DNA from: Polytrichum commune
Lineage: Eukaryota; Streptophyta; Polytrichopsida; Polytrichales; Polytrichaceae
Direction of reading: 5' to 3'
Assembly (NCBI GenBank): GCA_950295325.1
Contig: OX485803.1
Span: 9,300,001 to 9,364,000 of the forward strand
DNA: 64,000 nt
Each line of letters opens with the position of its first letter. The stretch's first letter is position 1. Made by a program: the position numbers and the translations under genes. This document shows positions 25,001 through 35,459 of this stretch, one piece after another. Under the pieces are notes generated by a model. That model made no database searches and was not told the origin of the DNA. It worked only from the letters and a program-made list of their open reading frames with translations.

Positions 25001-25461
25001 TTGGTGGACAACCTGGGCATGTCGTCGCCTTAGTCAAGCACTCTGCGTTGGTGATAGTGGCCCATGCACGGCAAGTATGTGGGGCGTCAAAGGTAGTACT
25101 AGAGGCAGGAGCATTGGCCGACAACTACTCTTTGGCAACACGCAGAGGAGTTGTTGGAGGGGTGTAGAACTCCTCATCACTCGAGATGTCATGAATTGGT
25201 CCAATGGCATCAAAAAATCCGCAAAACCATTTCCAAACAGTTGCACTTACGCGTGCTACGTTTAGGGGTGCCATGGTGTAGGAAAGGAGGTAGTAGGCAA
25301 GATTCCATCCGAGAGGCTATGCGCTAGTGCGTGGAGTTGCACATAACTATGCACCCTAGAGGGGATAGTGAATCAAGATAGGGTGGAAGTTTAGAAGAGG
25401 AAAAAGGCATGCCCTTTATATGGGCAATGCTAGAAGTTCGTCCTACATGTGGGAAAGGCTC
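22055..25461. other. Intergenic DNA, little recognised
   Basis: It contains a short 8-bp tandem repeat (CTCCCAAG, about 3.6 copies, 22521-22549). A GC-rich patch at 24700-24860 has short overlapping ORFs on both strands and no motif. Nothing else can be supported. Confidence 0.35.
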
Positions 25462-25512
25462 TAACATGTGCACTCGTCTGTAACATGTGCACTTATCTAT
25501 AACATGTGCACG
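25462..25512. repeat. 19-bp tandem repeat, about 2.7 copies
   Basis: Units start TAACATGTGCAC at 25462, 25481 and 25500. They lie 26 bp before the left end of the Tigger element. Confidence 0.85.
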
Positions 25513-25538
25513 TTACAAAACAATGTTGACCAACATTA

Positions 25539-26531
25539 CAGTCCTACCTCTTTAATACGACACTCGATAATACAACAACCTTGATATTATGACACAAATT
25601 TCGTAAACCAAACTTCCTAGTTCAAATCTACCTCTATACTACGACTATGACAATGTTAATACGACACTCCTAGACCCCCCCAAATGTCATATTATAGAGG
25701 TAATAAATGCATTTATATGGTGGGTCCCACACACTTATATATACATAAATACATAATTTATTTTAAATTCATAAATCTTATACATATGAAGTTTGGATTA
25801 AGGAAGTTTAAATGTAAAATGATGAAATAAACATGAAAACCATGGGAACTAGGTTCTCTTTCTAAAACCCTACTCATGAGGACCAAAGAGAAAAATCGAG
25901 ATTGATCAAGGAGTCCGAAGACCTAGCCCTTCTTATATCAAAACTGCAGCTTGGATAAGATGAGATGCCATTTGAAGAGTATGTGGTAATGGAAGGTGAA
26001 GACATCATTGAGGCTGAATATTGCATGTCAGAGCTGGTTGATATGGCCTTACGACAGATAATAGAGCCAGTTAGTTTGGACCTTACTGCTGAGACCGTAA
26101 ACCCTTTAGATGTTGATGAGAGACCTCCACCTATTGTGAAACTGACGGATGCTCAACAACATGCTCAGCTATTAGCTACATTTTTTATGGACAATTCATT
26201 AGACTTCACTCCCGCAAATCTGATGAAATTGCAGGGCATCATAGAGAAGCTCAATAAGATATATGTTGCTAACTTGAAGTGACAACATCAGCGGATTATT
26301 GATTCCTTCTTCAAGTCCACATAGGTTTAGTGAGGAGAATTTGCATATTTGTAATACATTTGAAAGAATACTCATTTTTACATATGGAAAAATATCTCAA
26401 GTGTGTTTTTATGAAGTACCTCGTTATTGTGACAACCATGTCCAATTTGTCATTTCATTGAATATGTGACACCTCGATAATACGACCTTTTTCTCGTTTC
26501 CCAAACGTGTCATATTAAAGAGGTAGGACTG
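25539..26531 (+). mobile_element. Tigger/pogo-type DNA transposon, 993 bp, internally deleted
   Basis: The left end reads CAGTCCTACCTCTTTAATAC and the right end on the other strand reads CAGTCCTACCTCTTTAATAT; both continue GACAC. TA dinucleotides flank the element at 25537-25538 and 26532-26533, the target choice of the Tc1/mariner/pogo superfamily. Sub-terminal copies of the GATAATACGAC type recur near both ends. Inside is a plus-strand ORF for only the C-terminal part of a transposase. A full Tigger would be 2 kb or more, so this is a deletion derivative that needs transposase in trans. It sits at the edge of the MULE relic. Confidence 0.8.
25965..26333 (+). pseudogene. Tigger/pogo transposase, C-terminal remnant
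   Basis: The open frame 25965-26282 (105 codons) reads MEGEDIIEAEY, then VKLTDAQQHAQLL, and after a stop codon at 26280-26282 continues as QRIIDSFFKST, the kind of FF-containing tail that ends pogo/Tigger transposases. The DNA-binding CENP-B-type helix-turn-helix and the DDE catalytic domain are absent. Its match to the fragment at 39432-39932 (MEGEDDFEVEF, VKLSNAQKYAKD, DIRSFF) supports common descent. The start codon is just the first ATG in the frame; there is no evidence of expression. Confidence 0.6.
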
Positions 26532-26538
26532 TACACAT

Positions 26539-27335
26539 CTACCTTTGACACGCTAGGAAGTCCTTCCGCTTGAGAGACATGTTACTGCCATCGTCGTTGG
26601 GACTGAAATGTAGTTCCGCTTGCGATGGCTCCACCAATCCTTGTTTGATATGAGCCAACAATGTTTGTTGTTTCCCCCGGACGATGTGCAAGTCAGCTAG
26701 GATGTGTTTTAGCAAGAAAGTATCGCATGTGACATCATCCATAAATTTAGCTACAAGGTTGCGGACACGGGTCTCCATGTCCTCCCCACATGGGGTGAGA
26801 CACTCGCTAGTAGTACCATGTAGACCTGTCGTGGCATGGTGAGATGGTCCAATATCATAACAATCATTTGGAAAATGTACGACATGATCTAGCATGTTGG
26901 CACGACCTCCCTCACATGTGCCTGCAAGGGATCCACAATAACGTGTAATTGTTCCTTCTGCAAAGTTGGGATGGACTAACATGAGGAATTTTATTTGATG
27001 TTTGCATATGTTGCCCTTAAGTGCCCATACACAATCACAACAACCCCATTCACAGTCCGGGCTATATACAAAGTGCAATTTGGTTGTGTTGTTCATGGAC
27101 GTTACCAATGCCGGACTGTCATTTGCAATGGGGAGGGTGACACAACTGTCAGGGATTTCTCTAGCTTTGACCACTGCGTTGATAACAAATTGCTCTTGTT
27201 TCAAGTTGGGGACAAACCTGTGTTGTTTCCTCATTGCCTGGTACCAGTAATGGGAGAGGATTTCCTCTATCAACTCGTATATGACCCATTCCAAGCGGCG
27301 CCCATGCGCTCTACCTTTTGATGCACGCAAGGTGG
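26539..27335 (-). pseudogene. MULE transposase C-terminal part with SWIM-like zinc finger
   Basis: This is a 263-codon open frame on the minus strand. Its start matches the region after the catalytic domain of plant MURA-type transposases (GRRLEWVIYELIEEIL then HYWYQAM). The C.CX(n)CXH pattern CDCVWALKGNICKH is a SWIM zinc finger, used by MULE transposases for DNA or protein contacts. The frame continues about 120 residues beyond it and ends in a stop directly beside the Tigger element. Read together with 29300-30366 it is the far end of the same transposase, but about 2 kb of unrelated sequence lies between. It is intact in itself but not a complete protein. Confidence 0.65.
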
Positions 27336-27365
27336 CTTTAAAATTAGAGTGGTAGCTCTCAATTT

Positions 27366-27412
27366 ATCGCGCACCTCTCCATAAGGAGTGCTCAAAACAC
27401 CATGGGCACAAG
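27366..27412. repeat. Short dispersed block shared with 50777-50830
   Basis: Both read GCGCACCTCTCCATAAGGAG or a close variant, followed by ACACCATGGGCACAA. It lies inside the sequence that separates the two MULE parts, so that sequence probably includes another inserted repeat. Confidence 0.5.
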
Positions 27413-28407
27413 GGGGATCCCGGAGAGACACACGGGATTTGTGGCGCCGTTGGTGAGAGGGCCCAAGTGATTCTAGTGTGGGTGAGGACCCCGGACGTTG
27501 GGAACGCCTCCCATTCATGGAGACTAGGAGACACGAGGGTAAGGCCATCATCTATGCGTAGCTTGTGGCATGTAGATTCTAGAATGCTCAAGAACACCTC
27601 AATCGAAGGTGTGAGCTAAAAATTATGGCAATTTGAGTGGGGCGTTGTGCTAGAGGCTTATATGGGTGAGGTGGTGTGGCCTCACCCATCCGAGGCCGAA
27701 TGGCACGGCCTCCATGGGCATTGGCCCAATGTGAGGCCATAGTTGCCTAGTATGCTTCGGGTTGTTGTAGTGTTACTTTGGCAATGCAATGATTAACATA
27801 AGATTGGACTTCCATGGATGGAAGTCTACATCTAAGAATTGGTTACCGATTAAGGGGTAAGTCCCGGAAGCAAGTAGGAGGGTGTGAGGCCAAACCACCC
27901 ACCCTTAAGCGTCCTAGTCTGGGTGAGGGAATGGGTATCACACTGTGTTCGCGTAATTCCATCTTACCAAATGTATAAGGATCCAATACATTTCTCATCA
28001 ATTCGAGTACACCAATTTATTCCATAACAGGATTACAAATGTTTAGAAACACTCTTCTCTCTCATGGCGCTATTAGCGTACTCAAGTACAATCCCACACA
28101 ACTCAATCACAAGTACGTCTCCTATTACCACCTTATAATGTATAGTGGTCCACCAATTTGCTAATAACTAAACATCTAACTAACATTACGTGCTCACTCT
28201 ATTCACTAGCTATAACCTAATCTATTGTCCACCTCGTATGCTACTCCTCCCTTTATAATATTGCAATCTCAACCCCCTTGGACAATTACCTAGGTCCCAC
28301 ACTAATTCAAGGTATACAACCTTGCTCCAAAACCACACGTCCTCTTAATCTAATTAACTAAGTGTCTCCATTACAAGCTGCCGAGGGACTTCCGTCAGAA
28401 CGACACC

Positions 28408-28565
28408 AAATTGTAGCTGCCCAGTAGAAGTAACCAGATTGCAGCCTCCCAGTAGAAGTAACCAGATTGCAACCTCCCAGTAGAACTGCCCAGATTGCAG
28501 CCTCTCAGTAGAACTGCATAGATTGCAGCATCCCAGTAGAACTAACCAGATTGCAACCTCCCACT
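28408..28565. repeat. 28-bp minisatellite, about 5.6 copies
   Basis: Units start at 28408, 28436, 28464, 28492, 28520 and 28548 and follow the pattern AGATTGCAGCCTCCCAGTAG plus eight bases. Differences between units are a few substitutions only; the period is exact. Confidence 0.92.
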
Positions 28566-28743
28566 AATAAACTCCCCTCACCAACTGATTATTCTTGCAT
28601 CTCCTTAATTTCCAACAAACCCCCTAAGTAATCATTCCAACAAAACTCACTAATCCTAATAAACTACTACCTAATTTCCACCTTAATCAACTATATTTCT
28701 AAGTTCCCCCTAATCAACTATATTTTTTCCACACTACCAAACC

Positions 28744-28795
28744 CACACACACACACACACCCAAGAGAGAGAGAGAATGAGAGAGAGAGAGAGGA
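28744..28795. repeat. (AC)n and (AG)n microsatellites
   Basis: An AC run is followed by two AG runs interrupted by AATG, then GGA units. Confidence 0.95.
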
Positions 28796-29299
28796 GGAGG
28801 AAGGGAGGGCACCCAAGACCACAAACCCCTCAACCTTCTCCTACTTAGTAGGACCTTATCCTATCTACTAACTCCCTATCCCCTTAACCAACAAGAACAT
28901 GTTCTAATTCAAATATTTAAATCAAAGGTACTTCCCCTTGCTTCATCAAACACTACTCCCCTAATCAAAACACTTCCTAATTCTACTAATCCTCTACTTA
29001 ACCACACAAAATGGCTTAAGACCTAAACATAAATCCACACTAAGCCTCACTCTTTTTATACTTTTGATTGTTTCAATAACACTCCAATTACACTTCTAAT
29101 TGAATTCTAAACATAAAACAAATATGAACATTCATTTTGGGCTCATAGAGGGTTGGTTCCCCTCTTATGAACTATAAGGTCCGGGGTAGGAGGAGCTAAC
29201 CATTAGCATGGCGGAATGCAAAGGGTTAGCGCTCATAACCTTTGCTGAAAATGAAAATTGGCAAGATTTTTAAGGGGGCTAGCAAGGGTTGCGACACAA

Positions 29300-30366
29300 C
29301 TGCAGCATTTGTGTCATGCCCAACATATGATAGGTTACGATGGCCCACAAACTACATTTGGGTCTTGTCTGTCCATTTTTTGTCGGAGTAAGCCCAAAAA
29401 TTGCTCACAATGGGGAAACTATCTCTAAGAGCATTCAATTGCCGAATGGCCTAAGGTCCCATTCCATCTCATTGGGGGCACTTTGTGTCGTACATGATAT
29501 GGCCCAATCCCTTAAGCACCCTAGCCCGTATAGCATGGTTTTTGATTTTTGCTACCGCTTGCTTCAACCATGCACGACGAACATACCAAAGGCATAAGAA
29601 TACTTTAACTCCCGGCCACACAGATTACAACCCTCCAATTTCAACCTGCGCACAATTTGTAATGAATGCATTCAGCGCCCAATCAGGTTGTACGGACACC
29701 AACTCTTTGGCTAGTGCCTTCATCCATGGCTCAAGATCATGTTGCTTGGAACTAGAAGTAATAATGTACGCCACGGGCACTCCATTGAACCAGTCATCAA
29801 ATACCATCAAGGTGTACAACGGAAACTGCAAAGAAAAAGAAAACAACATGTTACAATTTAGAGGAAACCTAAGAAAAAACAACCAAAAGTTTTACGGCAA
29901 ACTACTTAGCGGAGGCATGGTGTGTAACATGTTGATAGTGGGTCTATGATAACAACAAACCTTGTTCTCATTAGTTGCAAACGTGACATCAATTGAGACA
30001 ACATTTTTATGCCCATGCTTTAGCATCATATCTTGTTGCCAAGATGTTTGGATGCCAATTGTGAATGGAATATTATCACGTATAATAGCTCCGTGAACAT
30101 GTACGCTTGACTCTTTGTAGTAAAAAACGAGAAAGGGATGTTCCTGCACCCACATGCGCATATATTTTGTATCATTGTTGTCGTGTTTGTATGTCTCTAT
30201 TGCAAGGCACCCAACAACATTACATATGTCTTACTTAGAAATGAAGAGGTCCCAAGTTAGCTCCTCCCCTCGCTCGCGCGCTTCCATGAAGTATTTTTTG
30301 TGTTTTACCATTATTTGGGGGATAGACAAACCTAAGAGCAAATGATACATGATGAATTCCTGGACG
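29300..30366 (-). pseudogene. MULE transposase, catalytic part, with one intron
   Basis: The minus-strand exon 30366-29961 reads FVQEFIMYHLLLGLSIPQI, later MRMWVQEHPFLVFYY, IPFTIGIQTSWQQDMMLKHG and VVSIDVTF. This is the conserved start of the MULE catalytic domain, with the first catalytic Asp in SIDVTF. A 135-bp intron (29960-29826) has GT and TTTGCAG ends and leaves the frame unchanged. The next exon reads FPLYTLMVFDDW, GVPVAYIITSS, then VFLCLWYVRRAWLKQAV and LGHIMYDTKC. Stops interrupt it at about 30227 and after 29625. The second catalytic position, usually DD in FLVDD, reads FITNC here, so it would be inactive even without stops. Confidence 0.7.
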
Positions 30367-32150
30367 AATAGCTACCCACTAGATCACCACCGCTGACATA
30401 AACTGTATCCACAAAAATCACAACATAAATATATGGACAATTATTATTATTTAATGCATACTTATTGAGCCTAATGTCTACCATATGGGAGTCCAATATT
30501 CGACGGAAATACGGAAATACGGATTTATTTTCTGTATTTTATCCTTCTTGTATGAGGATAATAGGGTCTCTTAGGATAAATTAATTGTACTAGGAAATAG
30601 GGCATTCTAAATCCGCCTCGCGCGATGAAAAAGATAAAAAAAATATTATTACCGATCTGTCAAAATTGGATTAGGGGGACCATTTGATCATGGTCCGGAC
30701 CAAGTAACGGTTGCGCCAAGATTAACCAACGGTCCGGAAGTGGCGGTTACAACGGATTTATGACAGTTGGGGGAAAACTGTCGGAAAACAGTTGGCAACC
30801 GTTTTCCGTTAAAACGAACGGTGTGGTACTTTTGGGCCACCCCCTTTCGAGGGAGCCTAAAAGTATCACACAAGCCCTTCGGTGAAGGTGGCCTGCATTT
30901 GCAGGCGCCCAAGCCGAACCCGGATGATAGGTGTATAACGTGAGTAGTTAGATTTTTAAGGGAGATTAAATATGCGTCGTAGTACCTCCGGAGGTTAGGC
31001 CTTAGTTTTTTACTAGTGTGGCTTTAAACTCCACTAACAAATTTCATATCTAGTTCTAACCTTAACCTACAACCTATTCTACGCGCAGACGCACCAGCCT
31101 TGAAACCAAGGCAATCCTAATTTGTGAATTGGGATGGTTCTGATACACCCAACCGGGTGTGACTCATACCACCCTAACTCAACGAACGGAATAACGACAA
31201 TTTGATGGACCATTCAATTCTTCCTATTTCTTTATTTATTTCTATTTAGTTTTCTAAGCGGGGGAACTTGGCCTAAGTCCCACCCTTCACACAAATTCCT
31301 TCTTAATTACTTACTTTTGTTTGCACGTCCTAACTTACTACATTAACATATTAGGCATCACCCCTTACCTCGGGTCTCTTGCCAACAAGGGTTTACGATT
31401 TATTTTGTATGTTTTGATTGTTAAATGTGTTTACACTGGATAGACCACGAAATGCAACTCAATGGGACCAGGGTGACGGGCGACCTGTAGGTTCAACCTG
31501 TTGCGCAATCTTCATAAATTGGGGCCATTACTCCCAATCTATGGGGCCAACAACATAATAGTGGATTCGCGGGTCATTAACCCCACCTTTCCACCAACAA
31601 CATTCAGAGTGGTCGTGTCGGTGATTAATCCGACTTACCACACACGAAACTTGCTAATAAATGAAGCTACTACCACAAAACATACCAAGGGCCCCGAAAA
31701 CAATGGAATTGGGTACTCCCTTGGCGGTCAAGTGGTCAAGCCACTTGACCTTACGAGATAGGTGAGTGGGTTTAGAGATGCGTACCTTAGCCGTGCTCCC
31801 TCCAATCCTAACTGGAAGGCTTAAGGTTAGTTAATTTACCTCAATTTTCCTCGGTTGATTTGGGCTTGATGTAGGCCGAGCCGCTACCTCCTTCCTTGCT
31901 CCACTTTCCGAGCGTCGACCTTGCCTCCTTCTTTGTAACTAGTTTGGTAGTAAGCGTACCTTAGTTAACAATTAAAATATAAAGTGTTATTCTGCCCTGT
32001 AATTTAATCCTAAGCATAATTTTTATACTTAGTGCACCAAATTATCTTTCCAATGATCTAAAAATCACTCTAATCGGATAAGAAATGCAAAAGTTATGAG
32101 GGTTGGAAGTGTGAGGTCGATTCAACCGACCCTTCCAACCCACCTATCTA
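30367..32150. other. Intergenic DNA, nothing recognised
   Basis: It has moderate GC in places (30600-30930 and 31440-31760) but only short frames on either strand and no named motif. Confidence 0.35.
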
Positions 32151-32830
32151 CCTTCTAACTTCAAAAATTCATAGCACATTCCTTACTACTTGGATCTAGG
32201 CTTTCCTTATACCATTGGAAAGCTATGAACAAGCTCTAACTAGAAAAATTATGACATCAGCAGGTTAAGCTAATAGAAATTCAGCGGACTCCTTGTAACA
32301 CAGCAGTCAATCAAGAAGGCTTAAACTATGTATCTCGCCTTCAACAATTCATATCTAATTCAAATCTTAGTCAAATCAAACGTTCTATATGACCCTGGAG
32401 AGATATTAAAAAGATGTATTTGATAAAAATATGTGATTAGAAAGGTAAGCCGAAGTGAACCCAGCAGGTCCTCTGTAATGCAGCAGTCAACCAAAAGTTC
32501 TCAAACTATGTGTCCCATCTTGCACAATTCATATCTAATTCAAATCATGCTCAAATCAAATGTTCTAAGCCATTTTGGAAAGCTACACAAAAGTTCTACT
32601 TGGGAAAAATATAATTTCTTGGAATTAAAATTCCTATTGGGCTCGCAGGTCTGATCCAGCAGCCGCTACCCACAAGACCACCCAGTTTTTCTACTCCATC
32701 TTTGAAAATCCATAACTAATTGTCATCTCAACCAAATCACAAATGGGAAACGGCTATGGATAGCTATATGAAATCTCTCTAAGAGAAAAATGATAAGTAT
32801 CTTGTTCTAGCTTTTGAACTAAGCCTTCAG
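32151..32830. repeat. Degenerate tandem repeat, period about 180 bp, four units
   Basis: The block CATATCTAATTCAAATC or a variant (CATAGCACATTC, CATAACTAATTGTCATC) recurs at 32171, 32350, 32530 and 32711, each time followed by a TCAAATCA segment and a GGAAAGCTA segment and preceded by a CAGCAGTCAA-like segment. The spacing is 179-181 bp. Similar arrays occur in untranslated regions of large plant Ty3/gypsy elements, which fits the ORF downstream; this link is inference. Confidence 0.6.
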
Positions 32831-33932
32831 GGCATTGGCAGATGAGGTCTATAATGCCTCTACTCAAAACTCTACCATCCAACCTACCTCTACAAAAAAA
32901 GGAATAATTTTGTTGGTGTGTTAATAAACACACAACCTAACTAGGAGAGAGAGTAGAGGAGGTTCTCAAGTCTTTCTTTTAGACCATTGAGAATACATGC
33001 TAAAGGATTTTTTCCTAACTACATTGAAGCAGGGCTTCGCCCAAAAACTAGAGAAAGAAAGAGAGCTACAAGGTGGAAGGAGGGGTTTTTAAACCCTCTC
33101 ACAAAAGGGTTGGACCCCTCCTCCACCGGATCCATTTTTCAAACCCTTTCCCGAAATTTTGGCTCGGGGGTTTTCCCGGTTGAGGTTGCCATCCTCTCGC
33201 CGAGGTGGCTCCGACAGAAAACCTTTAGAAATCTTTCTAATTTTTCCGCCATCGAGTTGGCAAGGGGGCAAGTGGGCAAGTAGCCCCCTTGCTCTCTTTC
33301 TTTTTTGTCTTCAAAAGTCTTCAAGCCGATTTTATCTTCTTACCTAAACCACCTCTAATAGTCTTGTGTGCCTCACACTAACTAATAAACTAACACTTGC
33401 TTAGCTAGCATTTACTAACATTTGCTTAATAGCTAGCATCTACTAATATTTGCTTAGCTAGTTGTTTTTACTAGCTAGCATATTTTTTTCTACTTTGCTA
33501 TCTTCTAGCACTACTTAGTTTCATTTTGACCTTCCTTCTTCTAGGCTAAATGCTAAATGAACTAATTTTCCCTAAATTCCCTATCAATTCTAACTTTTAA
33601 TGCTAACATTCTAACTAAAAGTGATCCCGCAGAGTGGTGGACCACTCAAAGGGTTCACAAACGGTAACAAGGGAAGGGAGAGGGAGGAGGGATATTTAAG
33701 GGTCCCTTCCTTCTCCTCCCCACTTTTTTTTGCAAGAAGAAAAAATGTTGAGAGAACGAGTGGTGAGGCTGTTTTTTTTTCGAGCCGCCAGCAGTTGGAT
33801 TGTTGGGACTCTGTAATTTCCAGTTACCGGCAGTTGGCTTGCCGGGACTCTGTAGCACTTGGGTGGAAGAGAGGGAATCCGGAGGGGAGAGAGTTTCCGT
33901 AGTCGAGACCGAAGTAGAGAGAAGATAGGAAC
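32831..33932. other. Leader-like region upstream of the GC-rich ORF
   Basis: It contains a loose tandem repeat around the words GCTTAGCTAGCAT and TTTACTA (33398-33480) and, from about 33600, a shift to higher GC leading into the ORF. No LTR boundary was identified with certainty. Confidence 0.35.
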
Positions 33933-35459
33933 ATGCCGGAAGCACGGGAAGAGGATCGGAGGGAACCCATCCCGGTTCTGCTCAAAGCCCTCATCCTTGC
34001 AATTCCGAGGGAAGACGGGGAGCTGCAGGAGCTAGCGGAGGATCTCCGGGTGATGGGTTGCGCGGGGTTGCTCGCCAAACCTTGGAACCTCCGAGCGGAA
34101 GATACCCTCCGGGAGTTCAAGTTCGAGAGAGGTAATCAGTGGCTAGGGACCAAGAGGAGGGATCCGGATAGTTGGACTCCGGATGTTTGGAATAGGGTCT
34201 ACGGGTTTCCGAGGGGAATTGCAGAGGGATGGGCTGGCCGCCGCGATGGCCTGTTCGCCGGAAAATTTAGAGGGGACGCAGACCCGAAGGACGGCTTCCA
34301 CCCCGGGAACTGCCGGAACCTTAGGGAGCGGAGGGTGTTAGAGTTCCTCCTGCCCATCCTTAACCCGGACAAGCCTAAGCGGATTAGCCTTACCATGGCT
34401 AACACCCTGTTCGGTGCTATGTCCGGAGTCCGCCCCGTGAATTGGGGGTTGATAATTCAAGAAATAGTAGGGCGGGCCCTCCCCCATATAGGCCGGAAAC
34501 CCTCCTTCCTCTCCCCCTTCATTCTGCACCTCTATCAGCACTTCGACTGCATCACGGCCGAGGAGGAGGACCTGCTGACGATCGCGGCGGACGAGGTCAC
34601 CTACAAGCTCCATCCGGAAGCCGGAGACCTCGAGACGGAAACTTCCAGCGACCCCATCATTCCGGAAGCACCTCCCTCTTCACCCGAAAGCCCGCCGCCG
34701 ACCCTCCAGAGGCCAATCTCTCCTCCCCCTCATCATCATCCGGAACCCGGACCCAGCCAGGAGACCATTTGGCGGAATGTGGATCTCTCTGCTTGGGACT
34801 TTCCGGAAAATCCCTTCAAGCGGATCCAGGAGGGGTTGGAGGATATGCAGAACCAGTACTACTGGCTGGAACACATCGTCCGAGGAGCGAACCAGGCCCT
34901 GGACGACTGGGGACCCGGAAATATTCTCCGGAAGCTGGCAAAGAGGGCGGACAGGAAGGAGCTCGAGCAAGCCAAGACGGAGAATGCTCACCTCACCGCG
35001 CAGGTAGCGGCCATGACTCAGGAGCTGAGTCAGAAGAGCGAGGAGATCCGGAAGTACCACGCGGAGCAGGCAGTGGTCATAAGTCAGATCCGGGAGCTGG
35101 TGGGGCATCCGGCAGAGATCGTCAACAAGGCGCATCTCTACGACCGGATGATGGAGTCCGGAGAACCCGCTTCCGCTAGGCAGACCCTCCCCATCCTCGT
35201 GAAATACTCACGGACGATGAAGGATCTCCTGGTGGAAATCCAGAAGGTGGTTCCGCCAAGCGGAACACCCCGGCGGGTACTCTATCCGGGTCTGCCTGGG
35301 TCACCAACCAGAACCCTCTACGAGGTGGTTGGTGAAGTTGCCCTGGTCCAGAATCCGCCAACGTCTGCAAGACCCAGCCACCAGGGAGGCGGCTCTCGGC
35401 TTGCTAGTTCCGGAAGAGCTCCGGAAGAGCTCCGGAAAGGATCTGCTCTCCCCAGGTGA
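33933..35459 (+). CDS. 508-residue retroelement-type protein with coiled coil, unrecognised family
   Basis: This is an uninterrupted ORF from ATG at 33933. Residues 1-225 are a compact domain rich in Trp and Arg (NVW-like WNRVYGFPRGIAEGW, VRPVNWGLIIQEIVGRAL, SFLSPFILHLYQHFDC). The NW...LPH...FILHL order recalls plant transposon gag-like or plant-mobile-domain proteins, a weak resemblance. Residues 238-277 are Pro/Ser-rich. Residues 332-390 form a heptad-type coiled coil (LTAQVAAMTQELSQKSEEIR). The tail is Arg/Ser/Pro-rich. No zinc knuckle, protease or reverse transcriptase follows. The ORF is far GC-richer than its surroundings. It ends one 11-bp repeat after an apparent frameshift; see 35409-35430. 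It is most likely an accessory or gag-like ORF of a retroelement; a captured host gene is possible. Confidence 0.55.
   Translation: MPEAREEDRREPIPVLLKALILAIPREDGELQELAEDLRVMGCAGLLAKPWNLRAEDTLREFKFERGNQWLGTKRRDPDSWTPDVWNRVYGFPRGIAEGWAGRRDGLFAGKFRGDADPKDGFHPGNCRNLRERRVLEFLLPILNPDKPKRISLTMANTLFGAMSGVRPVNWGLIIQEIVGRALPHIGRKPSFLSPFILHLYQHFDCITAEEEDLLTIAADEVTYKLHPEAGDLETETSSDPIIPEAPPSSPESPPPTLQRPISPPPHHHPEPGPSQETIWRNVDLSAWDFPENPFKRIQEGLEDMQNQYYWLEHIVRGANQALDDWGPGNILRKLAKRADRKELEQAKTENAHLTAQVAAMTQELSQKSEEIRKYHAEQAVVISQIRELVGHPAEIVNKAHLYDRMMESGEPASARQTLPILVKYSRTMKDLLVEIQKVVPPSGTPRRVLYPGLPGSPTRTLYEVVGEVALVQNPPTSARPSHQGGGSRLASSGRAPEELRKGSALPR

Larger units (their letters stand above)
27600..29290. other. 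Sequence separating the two MULE parts, with minisatellite and microsatellites
   Basis: No coding signal. It holds a 28-bp minisatellite (28408-28565) and (AC)n/(AG)n repeats (28744-28795). It may be one or more insertions into the MULE, or the MULE parts may belong to different copies. Confidence 0.4.

Noticed and set aside
28408-28565. CRISPR-like array
   Set aside because: The units are contiguous 28-bp repeats with no spacers, in plant DNA.
34442-35179. 245-codon plus ORF inside the GC-rich gene
   Set aside because: It is a shadow frame of the 508-codon ORF: Gly/Ser/Arg-rich from GC-rich codons read out of phase, with no domain.
35408-35459. Programmed -1 frameshift between the two ORFs
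   Set aside because: No slippery heptamer or obvious downstream pseudoknot was seen, and the 11-bp tandem duplication explains the phase change directly.
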